Assembly: GCA_965365445.1 (NCBI GenBank)
Contig: CBDUBS010000085.1
Location: 1-14,641 of the forward strand
Length of the DNA: 14,641 nt
Origin: CBDUBS01 sp965365445
GTDB taxonomy: Bacteria > Bacteroidota > Rhodothermia > Rhodothermales > DASSAV01
Direction of reading: 5' to 3'
The position numbers and the translations under genes are program-made. This document shows positions 1-8,407 of this stretch, piece by piece. The notes below the pieces were generated by a model. The model searched no databases, was not told where the DNA came from, and worked only from the letters and a program-made list of their open reading frames with translations. Each line of letters opens with the position of its first letter. The stretch's first letter is position 1.

Positions 1-821
1 GCAGCCGCCATACCCTCCCGGGAGGCCCACCCTTTGAACCGGACACGTTCGGCCAGCCCCTGTTGCCGCGCATACGCTTCGGCATCCTGCCGGGCCGGAC
101 CGTCCCCGACGATGTCCAGCACGGCATCCACGTTGTGCTTCAGAAGCAGGCCAAGTACGTCTATTGTCCTGAACAGGCCCTTTATGGCCGACAGTCGGCC
201 TGCGTACACCAGTCTTACGGGACGCTCCAGCGTTTTTTGCCGCCCCAGTTCCGCAGCAGATAGCCACTCCTCCTCCGTAAGGCACGGATTGAGCAGCGAG
301 TGGATGTGCTTCGGCTGGACGGACCAACTCCCGTTGATTGTTACCTGAGCCTTGGGCCATCCGAGCCGTAGCCACCACCGCTGAAAGCGGTAGTTACCCG
401 GCTCTCCCGCATACGGAGCCCAGCTTCCGGCATACTTGATCCAGCGGATAACGGGTTTACGCCGCATCGCCAACAGGATCATAGACAAGAGGCTAATGCC
501 GGCAGGCGCCCGAATATGAACGACGTCGGCCTGCCTGAGCTCGCGGAGTACCAGCCTGGCATATCCGGGGAAACGGGCCACTACCCCCAGTTTATCCCTG
601 AGTCGAGGTCCGCCGGATTCAGCTACCGGCCGAAGTCGGATGTTCGGGGCGCTGTACCGGGCGGAACTGACTGGAGCCGGTTCCCGGTGCAGAGGCGCAA
701 CATGCACCACTTCATCGAAAAGACCGGCCAGGCGGTCGATTTCCCGAACCGTAGCCTCCCACCCGGTTATCGAACCGTTCATCCGGTAATGAGGCGTATG
801 GGAAATGATGAGGAGTTTCAT
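1..821 (-). CDS. GT4-family glycosyltransferase, C-terminus cut by left window edge
   Basis: Reading the minus strand from the ATG at 821 gives an uninterrupted frame of 273 codons to the window edge, with no stop. The N-terminus (MKLLIISHTPHYRMNGSITG) is the usual first strand of a GT-B glycosyltransferase. Near residue 144 comes YRFQRWWLR. A second Rossmann domain starts near residue 202 (VRLVYAGRLSAIKG, then DIVGDGP), with the Arg209/Lys214 pair typical of GT4 donor binding. The downstream EX7E motif would lie outside the window. The start is set by an ATGA overlap with the preceding gene (stop 818-820, start 819-821), which implies translational coupling. No Shine-Dalgarno is seen. By family it transfers a sugar from a nucleotide donor to the growing polysaccharide in the cytoplasm. 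Donor and linkage cannot be told. Family call is firm, substrate unknown. Confidence 0.88.
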   Translation of the reverse strand, partial: MKLLIISHTPHYRMNGSITGWEATVREIDRLAGLFDEVVHVAPLHREPAPVSSARYSAPNIRLRPVAESGGPRLRDKLGVVARFPGYARLVLRELRQADVVHIRAPAGISLLSMILLAMRRKPVIRWIKYAGSWAPYAGEPGNYRFQRWWLRLGWPKAQVTINGSWSVQPKHIHSLLNPCLTEEEWLSAAELGRQKTLERPVRLVYAGRLSAIKGLFRTIDVLGLLLKHNVDAVLDIVGDGPARQDAEAYARQQGLAERVRFKGWASREGMAA

Positions 822-2002
822 CGTGCGTACGTATGATGCAGCGAAGGCGTCCCCCGCGATGCAGATACAAGACCCTTCATCAATGCTTCGTACCGCAGCG
901 ATACCTGCGCCCATGTCTGGCTCTTCAGGGCGCGACGACGCGCCTCGGCGCCCATTTTCCGTCGCAAGTCATCGTCGGCGAGCAGGGTCGTGACGGCCAA
1001 GCCCGTAGCTTCCGGATCGTTCTGGGGTACGGCCAGACCGGTGATTCGCTCCTGGATAGCCTCCGTAAGCCCGGAGCCCCGACTTACGACCGACGGCTTG
1101 CCGCAAAGCGCCGCTTCCACCACGGCAATCCCGAAGCCTTCGAAATCGCCATCGGTCGTGTGGGTGCTCGTCATCAAAAACACCTCGCAGGCGTTTATGA
1201 GCGGCACGAGGTCGCGTTCGTCAATCCGGCCCAGGAAGTGGACATGCGCCTCCACTCCCAGCCGCCGGGCCGTCTGCCGGAACTCGAATTCCTTTTCCGG
1301 CAACCCTGCCATGAGGTAGTGCGTCGCCGGAAACCGACGCAGGATCGCCGGCATGGCTCTAATAACGACATCCTGACCCTTTCGTGGAGAAACGCGCCCT
1401 ACCGTAAGGAGCAAGCGGCCCTCCGGTAGATTCAGGCGTTTCCTTGATAGAACAATTATTTCTGCGGGCAGTGGTGCAAACCGGGAATCATCCGCCCCAT
1501 TATGGATCACTTCGAGAGATCGAGGTTGGATACCCATTTGATCCAACTGGAAAGCGGTAAAGGCACTGACGCATACCACGCTTTCGGCGCGGGCGTAGGC
1601 CCAGCGGGAGATGGCCCGACTCCAGGGTACTTTAACCCCGAATTCGGTGCCATGACCGACAGCAATATGCGGCCGGCCTTTCGGTATGCATGCTGCAAGC
1701 CAGACGGCTCGCATCCCGGTGGCCACCAGTATATCCGGTTGTTCCCGGGCCAGTGTTACTCCGAGCACACCGAGACGGTACGCCGCTTCAAACGGCGCCC
1801 ACCACACTTTCCGCAATCGGGTCGTCCGAAACGCTTGTTGCTCGTTGAAAGCGTTGATGTCCTCACGGGAGGCATAATCTTGAGGAGTAAGTATCAACAC
1901 TTCATGGCCCCTGTCTTGCATGTGCCTGGCTAATTCCCAGGCATGAGTGCCGATCCCGCCGGGTCCGGGAGGAAACTCAGTGGATAGTAATAGTACCTTC
2001 AT
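818..2002 (-). CDS. GT4-family glycosyltransferase
   Basis: A 394-residue retaining GT-B enzyme, normal length for GT4. The N-terminal domain opens with KVLLLSTEFPPGPGGIGTHA, the glycine-rich loop common to this family. The C-terminal domain begins near residue 197 (LLLTVGRVSPRKGQD, Arg203/Lys208). The catalytic EX7E motif is intact (EGFGIAVVE, E288 to E296). The frame stays open upstream to 2095, but the ATG at 2002 is preferred because it puts the first beta strand at the N-terminus and cuts the overlap with the upstream gene to 26 bases. The 3' end overlaps the next gene by ATGA. It probably adds one sugar during assembly of the surface polysaccharide. The PimB/mannosyltransferase-like look of the N-terminus is only suggestive, so the sugar is not assigned. 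Confidence 0.92.
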   Translation of the reverse strand: MKVLLLSTEFPPGPGGIGTHAWELARHMQDRGHEVLILTPQDYASREDINAFNEQQAFRTTRLRKVWWAPFEAAYRLGVLGVTLAREQPDILVATGMRAVWLAACIPKGRPHIAVGHGTEFGVKVPWSRAISRWAYARAESVVCVSAFTAFQLDQMGIQPRSLEVIHNGADDSRFAPLPAEIIVLSRKRLNLPEGRLLLTVGRVSPRKGQDVVIRAMPAILRRFPATHYLMAGLPEKEFEFRQTARRLGVEAHVHFLGRIDERDLVPLINACEVFLMTSTHTTDGDFEGFGIAVVEAALCGKPSVVSRGSGLTEAIQERITGLAVPQNDPEATGLAVTTLLADDDLRRKMGAEARRRALKSQTWAQVSLRYEALMKGLVSASRGTPSLHHTYAR

Positions 2003-3635
2003 GACCGACGGATATTCGTTCAGAGTGCAGACGGGGAATCCGGGGAAAGCCGGCAAGCATGCGTTCAGCAGCGGCTTCCCTGCGGCGGACTTCACTTACA
2101 GTGTGGAGATAGCAGAATATCCCGATGAGTGTCTTGAGTATCCGCCGCACCTTTCCACCTTCGCTGACGAATGTGCCCAGCTTCCGGACAAGCAAGGCTT
2201 CGTGTACCTGACTCGGGCGGAAATACCGCTTCATCAGGTAGATTTCGGTAACCGAAGGCAGATGCCGATGGAATAGCTTTGTCCGGCTCGAGGAGCGCGT
2301 AACGCGGCGGGCTTTGTGTACGCGCAGGCCGCCCCGGGAGGCTCGGTGGTGTAAAACCGAGAGCGCCGGCTGAAGTATCATACGCGCCCCGGAGAGATAA
2401 AGTCGCATCCCGAGATCGCCGTCGGCCCGTTGCCCTTTTTCGTAGGCCAGATCGAACAGGCCGGAGCGCTCCAGAGCCCTTCGGCGAACCATGGTAATAC
2501 CGGCAGGAAGTACGTCGCTCAGCCGGGCGATGCTCTGGAAATCGGCAGCCGGCTGCATACCGGGCTCGATAGCGATCCCCGACGATGTATCGGCATCGTA
2601 TTGGATCAGCGTCGACAGGTGGTCACGGATGAAGCCAGGCCCGATTTCGATATCGTCGTCTAATAACAGAATGAACTCTCCGGTACTGGCGATCAGTCCG
2701 TCATTTCGAGAGGAGCACTGGCCGGGCGCTTCTCTGTATAACACCCGCAGGGGCAGGTCGGTGAAGCGATTATAGACGGTTTCGTCCCGCTCTGCGGGTC
2801 CTGTCTGGTCAATGACTATGATCTCATATGGGGGTTGAGTCTGGTCTCGCAGCTGTCCTAACAGCACTTCCAGGTACGGGTATCGGTCGAGTGTGGGGAT
2901 CAATACGGAGACGGAGCCACTCGGGATGGTCGCCGGTGGAAATGACGGCTTCCACACGAGTTTGTCCGTTCCGCTCGGGCGGTCGATCCTGCGCCATGCA
3001 GCTACTGCTTCACGCGCCCCGATCCGGCCAACGAAAATCGACCGAATGACTGCCCATAGCACCCACTTGCGACCGAATAGTGTATGTATGAATCTCAATT
3101 CGTCGTTCAGCGGGAGTTTCTCAGCAGTGCCACCCACGGAAACGAGTGACGGTTCGTAGCGCAATACAACTCCGTGTCGTAAATACCGCAACCCCATTTC
3201 GAGAGCAGAGGCTGCAACGGTCGAATAGGCAACGCTCGGGCCGTCCAATTGCCGAAGAACATCCGTCCGAACGAGGCAACAGCCCAGGGATAGCCTCCAT
3301 GAGGATGCAGGTGTGTCGGTGCCGGGGTCGCGGTTCAGCATCCAGGTTGGCTGCACGAAATCCATCATGCCCGGGAGCCCACCCTGTCCCAGTTTCAAGC
3401 CGGCATGGTGCACATCGTCCCGGCTCTCAAGAAAGCGGTGAACCGGCTCCAGAGAAGGAACACCCAATCGGCAGTCGCGGAAATAGACTGCGCCGGCATT
3501 GGTCCGTACCAGATGCCGCCGGACAGCGCTTGCTATGCCGGATGGAGAATAATCCGGGACTGTGACTACCTGCCCCAAAACCCATGAGGGCGCCCGGTCG
3601 GAGCCAAGCCAAAACAGATCCACCATAGCGTTCAT
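1977..3635 (-). CDS. Two-module GT2-type glycosyltransferase
   Basis: A 552-residue protein, well above the 250-350 of a single-domain GT2. The C-terminal module (about 240-470) is a clear GT-A GT2 domain: SVSVLIPTLDRYPYLEVLL, then EIIVID, a CSSRNDGL helix start, LLLDDD at 323-328 as metal-binding DxD, and ADGDLGMRLYLSG near 404-416 as the acceptor-side region. Residues 1-200 look like a second, degenerate GT-A fold (YFRDCRLGVPS; SLGCCLVRTDVLRQLDG; ALEMGLRYLRHG) without a clear first-strand nucleotide site. The frame is open upstream to 3770, but that would overlap the GT61 gene by 127 bases. The ATG at 3635 sits 8 bases after that gene's stop, and an ATG at 3626 is also possible. It overlaps the next gene by 26 bases. 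Function: sugar transfer in the same pathway; substrate unknown. Confidence 0.87.
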   Translation of the reverse strand: MNAMVDLFWLGSDRAPSWVLGQVVTVPDYSPSGIASAVRRHLVRTNAGAVYFRDCRLGVPSLEPVHRFLESRDDVHHAGLKLGQGGLPGMMDFVQPTWMLNRDPGTDTPASSWRLSLGCCLVRTDVLRQLDGPSVAYSTVAASALEMGLRYLRHGVVLRYEPSLVSVGGTAEKLPLNDELRFIHTLFGRKWVLWAVIRSIFVGRIGAREAVAAWRRIDRPSGTDKLVWKPSFPPATIPSGSVSVLIPTLDRYPYLEVLLGQLRDQTQPPYEIIVIDQTGPAERDETVYNRFTDLPLRVLYREAPGQCSSRNDGLIASTGEFILLLDDDIEIGPGFIRDHLSTLIQYDADTSSGIAIEPGMQPAADFQSIARLSDVLPAGITMVRRRALERSGLFDLAYEKGQRADGDLGMRLYLSGARMILQPALSVLHHRASRGGLRVHKARRVTRSSSRTKLFHRHLPSVTEIYLMKRYFRPSQVHEALLVRKLGTFVSEGGKVRRILKTLIGIFCYLHTVSEVRRREAAAERMLAGFPRIPRLHSERISVGHEGTITIH

Positions 3636-3643
3636 GAAGCCGT

Positions 3644-4753
3644 TCAGAAAAGTCCCCGAAATTGCTTTGTGAATGCATCGATGTCGATCAATACGTCTTC
3701 TCCAACGGCTGAGGCGGTGTAGGGGTAGTACGGAATGCTCAGCAGGCCGCACAGGTTGGCATAGTGCCAAGCTGGTTTTTCCGGTTGGAAAATCTCTATC
3801 AAGGAGGCGTGATCAGAAAACAGCAGATTGGTCAACCCGGCCCCGTGCACGCCTATCACGATTCGGGCACGGCGGAACAGCTCTACCTGGTCTGCAAAAG
3901 ACATCTGCTCCAGGATAACCGTCGTGAACCCCCTAACCGCCAAGGCCCGTTCAAATGCCTCGAAGTTGACTATCTTGCGTGATGTGGCTTGCCGGCGGGA
4001 GACAAGAATCCGCTCCGGAAACGACGAATGCCCGGGAAGGGCATAATCCGGTCCGCTCAGCCTTTCGCGAAGCCAACTGACGACGGTGGGATTGAGACCG
4101 CTGATTTGAATCTCACGCAGGTTCGACGTTACATAGGTCGTACCGATGAGGTAACGCATACCCGGATCCTGCTCGATCAGGTCGACCGAATCGACGCCGA
4201 GCCGATATAGTGAATCGAGTTGCCACAACGCAGGTTGGGGATTGATGAGCAGATTGGGTCGTACGCCATCGATCAGGTCTAAAAAGCGAAGCCTGGGTAG
4301 GGTCTCGAACATCCAGTGATAGTAATTTTTACTCCACAAGTGCGTCAGGATAATGGCCTGATCGATGTACCGAGGCCTCTTGAATGTGCTTTTCGCCAGG
4401 GCCGTCGGCAACCGGCTTTTGTTCAGGTTGGCCGGCTTGGACAGCGAGTTCTCCATGATGATTTCTCGCCCGGACAGGGCCACGGCCGGATGTCCGATTA
4501 CTTCGACATTGTGCAGGCACGCCACGAACGTCTCAGAGGCATCGTAGGCTTTCACCGGATACCTGTCCGAAAGGTCTGTACCGTTCCAGCGCAGCTTCAC
4601 CGACTGAGGGTGAGACACCGTGAGCCAGTAGTGCTGTCGCAACCAGTTCGTATACCTCGGTGTAAATCCTAACCTGGACTGGAGCACCTTCAACGCCTTT
4701 TCTTCGGCCCGCCGAAAGACACGGAAGCTCATGCTGCGCAGACGTTCAACCAT
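3644..4753 (-). CDS. GT61 (DUF563) glycosyltransferase
   Basis: A 369-residue protein with the two hallmark motifs of the GT61/DUF563 family: NYYHWMFETLPR (143-154) and VHGAGLTNLLF (from about 302). Between them is the expected RILVSRRQ segment, and near the end a SLIEIF strand. Bacterial members are usually annotated as capsular polysaccharide biosynthesis glycosyltransferases; GT61 also includes eukaryotic xylosyl- and N-acetylglucosaminyltransferases. The start is an ATG at 4753, 29 bases after the upstream stop, preceded only by a weak GTGAG. The stop is followed after 8 bases by the two-module GT2. No transmembrane segment is apparent, so a cytoplasmic or membrane-associated location is likely. 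Family call is strong; donor sugar and linkage cannot be inferred. Confidence 0.92.
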   Translation of the reverse strand: MVERLRSMSFRVFRRAEEKALKVLQSRLGFTPRYTNWLRQHYWLTVSHPQSVKLRWNGTDLSDRYPVKAYDASETFVACLHNVEVIGHPAVALSGREIIMENSLSKPANLNKSRLPTALAKSTFKRPRYIDQAIILTHLWSKNYYHWMFETLPRLRFLDLIDGVRPNLLINPQPALWQLDSLYRLGVDSVDLIEQDPGMRYLIGTTYVTSNLREIQISGLNPTVVSWLRERLSGPDYALPGHSSFPERILVSRRQATSRKIVNFEAFERALAVRGFTTVILEQMSFADQVELFRRARIVIGVHGAGLTNLLFSDHASLIEIFQPEKPAWHYANLCGLLSIPYYPYTASAVGEDVLIDIDAFTKQFRGLF

Positions 4754-4782
4754 TATCCGCTCACGGAAAAGTTTAGCCGGAG

Positions 4783-6093
4783 TCAGGCGCCGGTCTTAAG
4801 GGGCTGAGTGGGCCGGAGGACAGCTTCTGCGCGCTGCGGTCCGTTTCGGTCTTCAAGGACGATTCGATACAACGAGTCGAAACGCCGGATCTGTTCTTCG
4901 AGCCGGAAGTGCTCTTCGGCGTGGCGACGTCCAGCGTCTCCAAAGCGTAATCGTTGCTCGGGGTCCACGGCCAGCCTGGCGAGCCGCTCTGCTGCCATAG
5001 CGGGCTCCCTTCGTGGTACGATGAAACCGGTTACGCCGTCGATAACGTTTTCGCCAAGCCCGCCCGCATCCGACGCCACCACAGGCAATCCCATGGCCTG
5101 CGCTTCGAGAACGGCATTACAAAACCCCTCCGATACGGCGCTGTGTAGCATGACATCCGCCTGGAGCAGGGCCTCCCTGACCTGGTTGGGCGCCCTGGCT
5201 CCGACGAGGCGCACCATGGCCTGCACTCCGAGCTGCCGGGCGGCAAACTGAATGGCCTCCCGAAACGGACCTTCGCCAATGATCGTCAGCACACAAGTAA
5301 TGCCCCTGTCTTTCAACACCCGCAGAGTTTGCAGCGCATATTCGTACCCTTTTATCCACACCAACCGGCCAATGCTAAGGATGTGTAGCGGCCGTTCCAG
5401 ACTGCCGCATACGGCCGTATGTCGCCGCGTACGCCCCTGGAAAAACGTCATGTCGATGGCAGGTGGTATGATCTCATGCCGCAGACCAGGGGTAGCACCT
5501 CGTCGTAGGGCCTTTTTCCAGAGGTCGCGGCTGAGGACGTGTACGGCATCCGTATGCCGCCATACGTCGGTATAGTAGTCCCCGTCTTCCAAACCGGCAT
5601 AGTTCAGATCGTACCCCCGGAAGCTTACGACGATTCGGCACCCGATCAGCGGTTTCAAATGCATCCGCCGGTGGGCCAATGCCCCGAATTCGAAATGAAC
5701 GATGGCCGGGCGGAGCTTTACGATCATGGCGTCGAGGTAAAGACGGCGAAAGGTCTGGGCCCCAAAGCGCCTGAATCCCTGCATGAGGTAACGCGAAGTT
5801 GCGGAGGGTTGCCTGGCCAGCGCGGCCGAGATCGCAACGGGAAAGGCCATAGCCGCGCGGTAACGGGGTTCTACGGGCCACGTCAGGTGGACCCTGCGTT
5901 GCATGTCCGGCCGTTTACTGAGTTGAGGGAATCGCTCCCATTCGAGCGGATTGCTTTCCGAGCAGACCACATGCACGTCCCAGCCATGATCGAGAAGGCC
6001 GGCGACCTTATTGACGATGAACGTCTCGGAAAGCACCGGAAAACTAGGTACTACCACGACGACACGAGGGCTGCCCAACCGAGTCTCGATCAC
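4783..6093 (-). CDS. GT4-family glycosyltransferase (WcaL-like N-terminus)
   Basis: A 436-residue complete GT-B enzyme. Its N-terminus has VVVVVPSFPVLSETFIVNKV; the P-x-LSETFI signature is seen in colanic-acid/amylovoran type GT4 enzymes such as WcaL and AmsK. The acceptor domain continues through VHFEFGALAHRR and VVSFRGYDLN. The donor domain begins near 235 (LHILSIGRLVWIKGYEYAL, Arg243/Lys248) and carries an intact EX7E motif (EGFCNAVLE, E322 to E330). The start is GTG at 6093: the frame has a TAG six codons upstream and no in-frame ATG between. The overlapping ATG at 6095 is out of frame and meets a stop at once. It begins 11 bases after a gene coding only for a C-terminal half of a related enzyme. 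Sugar specificity is unknown. Confidence 0.92.
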   Translation of the reverse strand: MIETRLGSPRVVVVVPSFPVLSETFIVNKVAGLLDHGWDVHVVCSESNPLEWERFPQLSKRPDMQRRVHLTWPVEPRYRAAMAFPVAISAALARQPSATSRYLMQGFRRFGAQTFRRLYLDAMIVKLRPAIVHFEFGALAHRRMHLKPLIGCRIVVSFRGYDLNYAGLEDGDYYTDVWRHTDAVHVLSRDLWKKALRRGATPGLRHEIIPPAIDMTFFQGRTRRHTAVCGSLERPLHILSIGRLVWIKGYEYALQTLRVLKDRGITCVLTIIGEGPFREAIQFAARQLGVQAMVRLVGARAPNQVREALLQADVMLHSAVSEGFCNAVLEAQAMGLPVVASDAGGLGENVIDGVTGFIVPRREPAMAAERLARLAVDPEQRLRFGDAGRRHAEEHFRLEEQIRRFDSLYRIVLEDRNGPQRAEAVLRPTQPLKTGA

Positions 6094-6104
6094 ATTGTTA
6101 CTGG

Positions 6105-6647
6105 TTACCTAGAGCCGTTGCCGGGGAACAGGTCGGGGGCCGATGTGCGCATCCAAGTTCGCAACAGCGGCGAATGACTCAACCGATGGAAGGCGGATGC
6201 CATGGCATCGGCGTCGCGTGGGGGAACTACCAACCCTGCAACGCCGAATGTCTGCAACGGATAATCCTCCGGCGGAGGTGTCGTCACGACAGGTATATGC
6301 GCCCGGGCTGCCAGCCGGAGAAACGAAGGCGGCGGTCCTGTAACCCCGGCGGATACGAACAGATCGGAGCGGGAGAGGTAGATGTCCAGCGCTGATTCAG
6401 TTACGAAAGGCATCCATTGTACGGCATGCTCCAGTTCCAGATCGAAAATGGTATATAATATGCGCTGACGCTCCAGTCCGTCTCCGATTAAAACCAGGGT
6501 GGCTTCTACATTAGCATCGAGTAGTTTTCGGAGGGCGAGAAGCAGATATTCCTGTCCCTGGGTCCATTCGAGAGGTGCGATCGACAGAATACGCAGCATG
6601 GAATGGAGCTTCGGGTTTTCCGTCAGACAAGGTATGCATCCATCCAT
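6105..6647 (-). CDS. Stand-alone, degenerate GT4 C-terminal domain protein
   Basis: A 180-residue protein matching only the donor-binding (second Rossmann) half of a GT4 enzyme: LRILSIAPLEWTQGQEYLLL, then LVLIGDGLERQRILYTI, and near the end GLVVPPRDADAMASAF. It aligns by eye with residues 236 onward of the full GT4 just downstream. The conserved donor-binding Arg/Lys pair is lost (APLEWTQG where the neighbour has GRLVWIKG). The EX7E region is also lost (VTGPPPSFLRLAARA in place of SEGFCNAVLEAQA), so glycosyl transfer by itself is unlikely. The ATG at 6647 overlaps the upstream gene by 25 bases; an ATG at 6599 (164 residues) fits the first strand equally well. The frame has no internal stop. 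It may be a remnant of a larger gene or a non-catalytic partner of the next GT4. Confidence 0.72.
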   Translation of the reverse strand: MDGCIPCLTENPKLHSMLRILSIAPLEWTQGQEYLLLALRKLLDANVEATLVLIGDGLERQRILYTIFDLELEHAVQWMPFVTESALDIYLSRSDLFVSAGVTGPPPSFLRLAARAHIPVVTTPPPEDYPLQTFGVAGLVVPPRDADAMASAFHRLSHSPLLRTWMRTSAPDLFPGNGSR

Positions 6648-8407
6648 GCACTCAGGGTCAGCAGCATCGACATAGCGTAGCCGTTTTCGGCATCGGGTTT
6701 CCGGTAGAAAGTGTCCGTAAACGACCGGATTTTCTCCGCCGGGAGATACCGGTGAAGAGGGCGTTCCGGCGCTCTGAAATACGCCCGCAACTTTGGAGCG
6801 CGATCCGCACCCATCAGCTGCACCTCCCAGTTTCGCTGCACGACTTTTCTTCCGGACATAAGCCGTATGGCCTTTAAGGCCGCCCGTTTGGGTAGCAGCC
6901 AGGTGTTGAAGTACTGATGATGATATAAATCAGCATTTCGTGCCTGCCACGATATGCGCGATAGATCCGGGGCGAATCGTTTGAGGAAATCGATCTGTAG
7001 CTTCCTGCCGGGGAGATACGAACGGGGTACGGTGCAAAAGAATTCAATGAAACGCTGGTCATAAAACGGCAAACGCGGAAAAGCGCCGAGTTGGTAGGCC
7101 CGAAGGCCGGCATTCGTCATCCGGCACACGTACTGGTCGATCTTGAAGATTTTGGCTTTGAAATCAGGATCGTCTACCTCCGTTTGCTCGTGCAAATAAG
7201 ATCGAACCGTGTGTTCGAAAAGTGCCCTGGCTCTCTCCCGTGTCACTGTCTCCGGCATTTGCTCGAACAAAACGTCTGATCCCTTGCGCAGGCTTTTTTT
7301 CGAAAGCATGTGGAGTATGGATTCGTCCTCATCGTTACGGTTCACCGGAGCGCCGAGTTCGTCCAACCAGAGGTCGCCCATGTGCGCACCGAGTACATAG
7401 TCGGCATGGGCCTGCAGGGTTTCGGCAATGCCTACCTGGCGGCACTGGGTCACGTCGCCATACCCTTCCGTCGCCTGCACGACCGATTCAAGCCGATCAA
7501 GAAGGTAGGGGGGTACTTCAAAACCGCTGAATGGAAGATGACGCGCCGCGGCAATCCGTGCGGCGATGCGCGTTTCTACGGAATCGGCTCCATATCCATA
7601 CGAATAAGCCCACGGCGCCGCTGTGCCGTTCTCGTGTGGTTTGCCGTTGGCAAGTGGAACGACGATGGAGCGCGAATCCAGCCCTCCGGATATCGGCAAG
7701 GCAACCTTCCCCGTCCGAGTATACTCATGCACGACGCGGTGCAGGATGCTGCAAAGTTCATCCACCGTGTCGTCGTAGCTTCTGGCCGTGTCCGGACGGT
7801 AGCGCCACTGCCAGTACCGTTCCTGTCGTTCCAGTTGGCCCCCTTCGGTAAATACGTAATGGGAGCCGGGCCGAAGAAAGCTCACATCATCGAAATAGGT
7901 GCGCTCGTCGGGAAAGTAACCGTAGGTCAGGAAAACGGAAACGGCGTCCCAGTCGATCGTGCCGTTGGATGGGATGCTTCCAAAAAAGGATCCGGCAAAC
8001 ACAGGCCCGCCGTTTGTCGCGTAATAGGCATGGTACGTGCCCATTACATTCGTCCACAGGTGCCATCGTTTTTCAGTGGCATTATGGGCAAGAAGGATGA
8101 AATGCCCGTTCAGGCGGTCTGGCCGAAATCGGTTGCCTACCAGGTCATCGGCAATGTGGGCCGGCAACGTATCAGGCTCGGCCCACTGGTCGGTATAGGT
8201 GAACACTTCGCCCAGGCACCATACCTGCCAGGAGCCCGCTGAGGCACTCCGGCAAAGCTCTTCAGCGTTGCCATGAATCGCCAGGCCGAGGGTGCTCTGG
8301 CCGCATACACGGCGTATATACCGGGTCGGCGTGGCGAAGCGTCCGTGCGGAGTATTCCTACCGGCTTCGGCTATGCCCACACTGAGTGTAAAATCGACGA
8401 ATCTCAT
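6623..8407 (-). CDS. Asparagine-synthase-like amidotransferase lacking the N-terminal cysteine
   Basis: A 594-residue protein with the two-domain layout of AsnB. Residues about 60-200 match the class II glutaminase-like fold (RLNGHFILLAHN, VFAGSFFGSI, then FLRPGSHYVF). From about 212 follows the synthetase domain with the PP-loop SGGLDS (240-245) for ATP, LGAHMGDLWLDE (339-350) and PFYDQRFIEF (447-456). The catalytic Cys2 of the glutaminase domain is missing: the protein begins MRFVDFTLSV. Extending the open frame upstream to 8620 does not supply an MCG start either. The ATG at 8407 forms an ATGA overlap with the preceding GT2 gene, which fixes the start. In polysaccharide clusters, relatives such as WbpS and WbtH are thought to amidate uronic acids to uronamides. 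Here a transferase of ammonia or another amine onto a sugar carboxylate is possible but unproven. Confidence 0.85.
   Translation of the reverse strand: MRFVDFTLSVGIAEAGRNTPHGRFATPTRYIRRVCGQSTLGLAIHGNAEELCRSASAGSWQVWCLGEVFTYTDQWAEPDTLPAHIADDLVGNRFRPDRLNGHFILLAHNATEKRWHLWTNVMGTYHAYYATNGGPVFAGSFFGSIPSNGTIDWDAVSVFLTYGYFPDERTYFDDVSFLRPGSHYVFTEGGQLERQERYWQWRYRPDTARSYDDTVDELCSILHRVVHEYTRTGKVALPISGGLDSRSIVVPLANGKPHENGTAAPWAYSYGYGADSVETRIAARIAAARHLPFSGFEVPPYLLDRLESVVQATEGYGDVTQCRQVGIAETLQAHADYVLGAHMGDLWLDELGAPVNRNDEDESILHMLSKKSLRKGSDVLFEQMPETVTRERARALFEHTVRSYLHEQTEVDDPDFKAKIFKIDQYVCRMTNAGLRAYQLGAFPRLPFYDQRFIEFFCTVPRSYLPGRKLQIDFLKRFAPDLSRISWQARNADLYHHQYFNTWLLPKRAALKAIRLMSGRKVVQRNWEVQLMGADRAPKLRAYFRAPERPLHRYLPAEKIRSFTDTFYRKPDAENGYAMSMLLTLSAWMDAYLV

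Noticed and set aside
14..25. A 12-base palindrome CCTCCCGGGAGG that occurs again at 8555-8566.
   Set aside because: Both copies are in coding sequence in unrelated contexts, and short GC-rich palindromes are expected by chance at this composition. Two copies do not support a functional repeat.
5539..6177. A 212-codon plus-strand open frame.
   Set aside because: It is antisense to a full GT4 gene with intact motifs and its product has no family features.
7310..8242. A 310-codon open frame on the plus strand.
   Set aside because: It lies wholly antisense to the asparagine-synthase-like gene, whose motifs are clear, and its translation shows no recognisable domain. Long antisense frames are common in GC-rich DNA.
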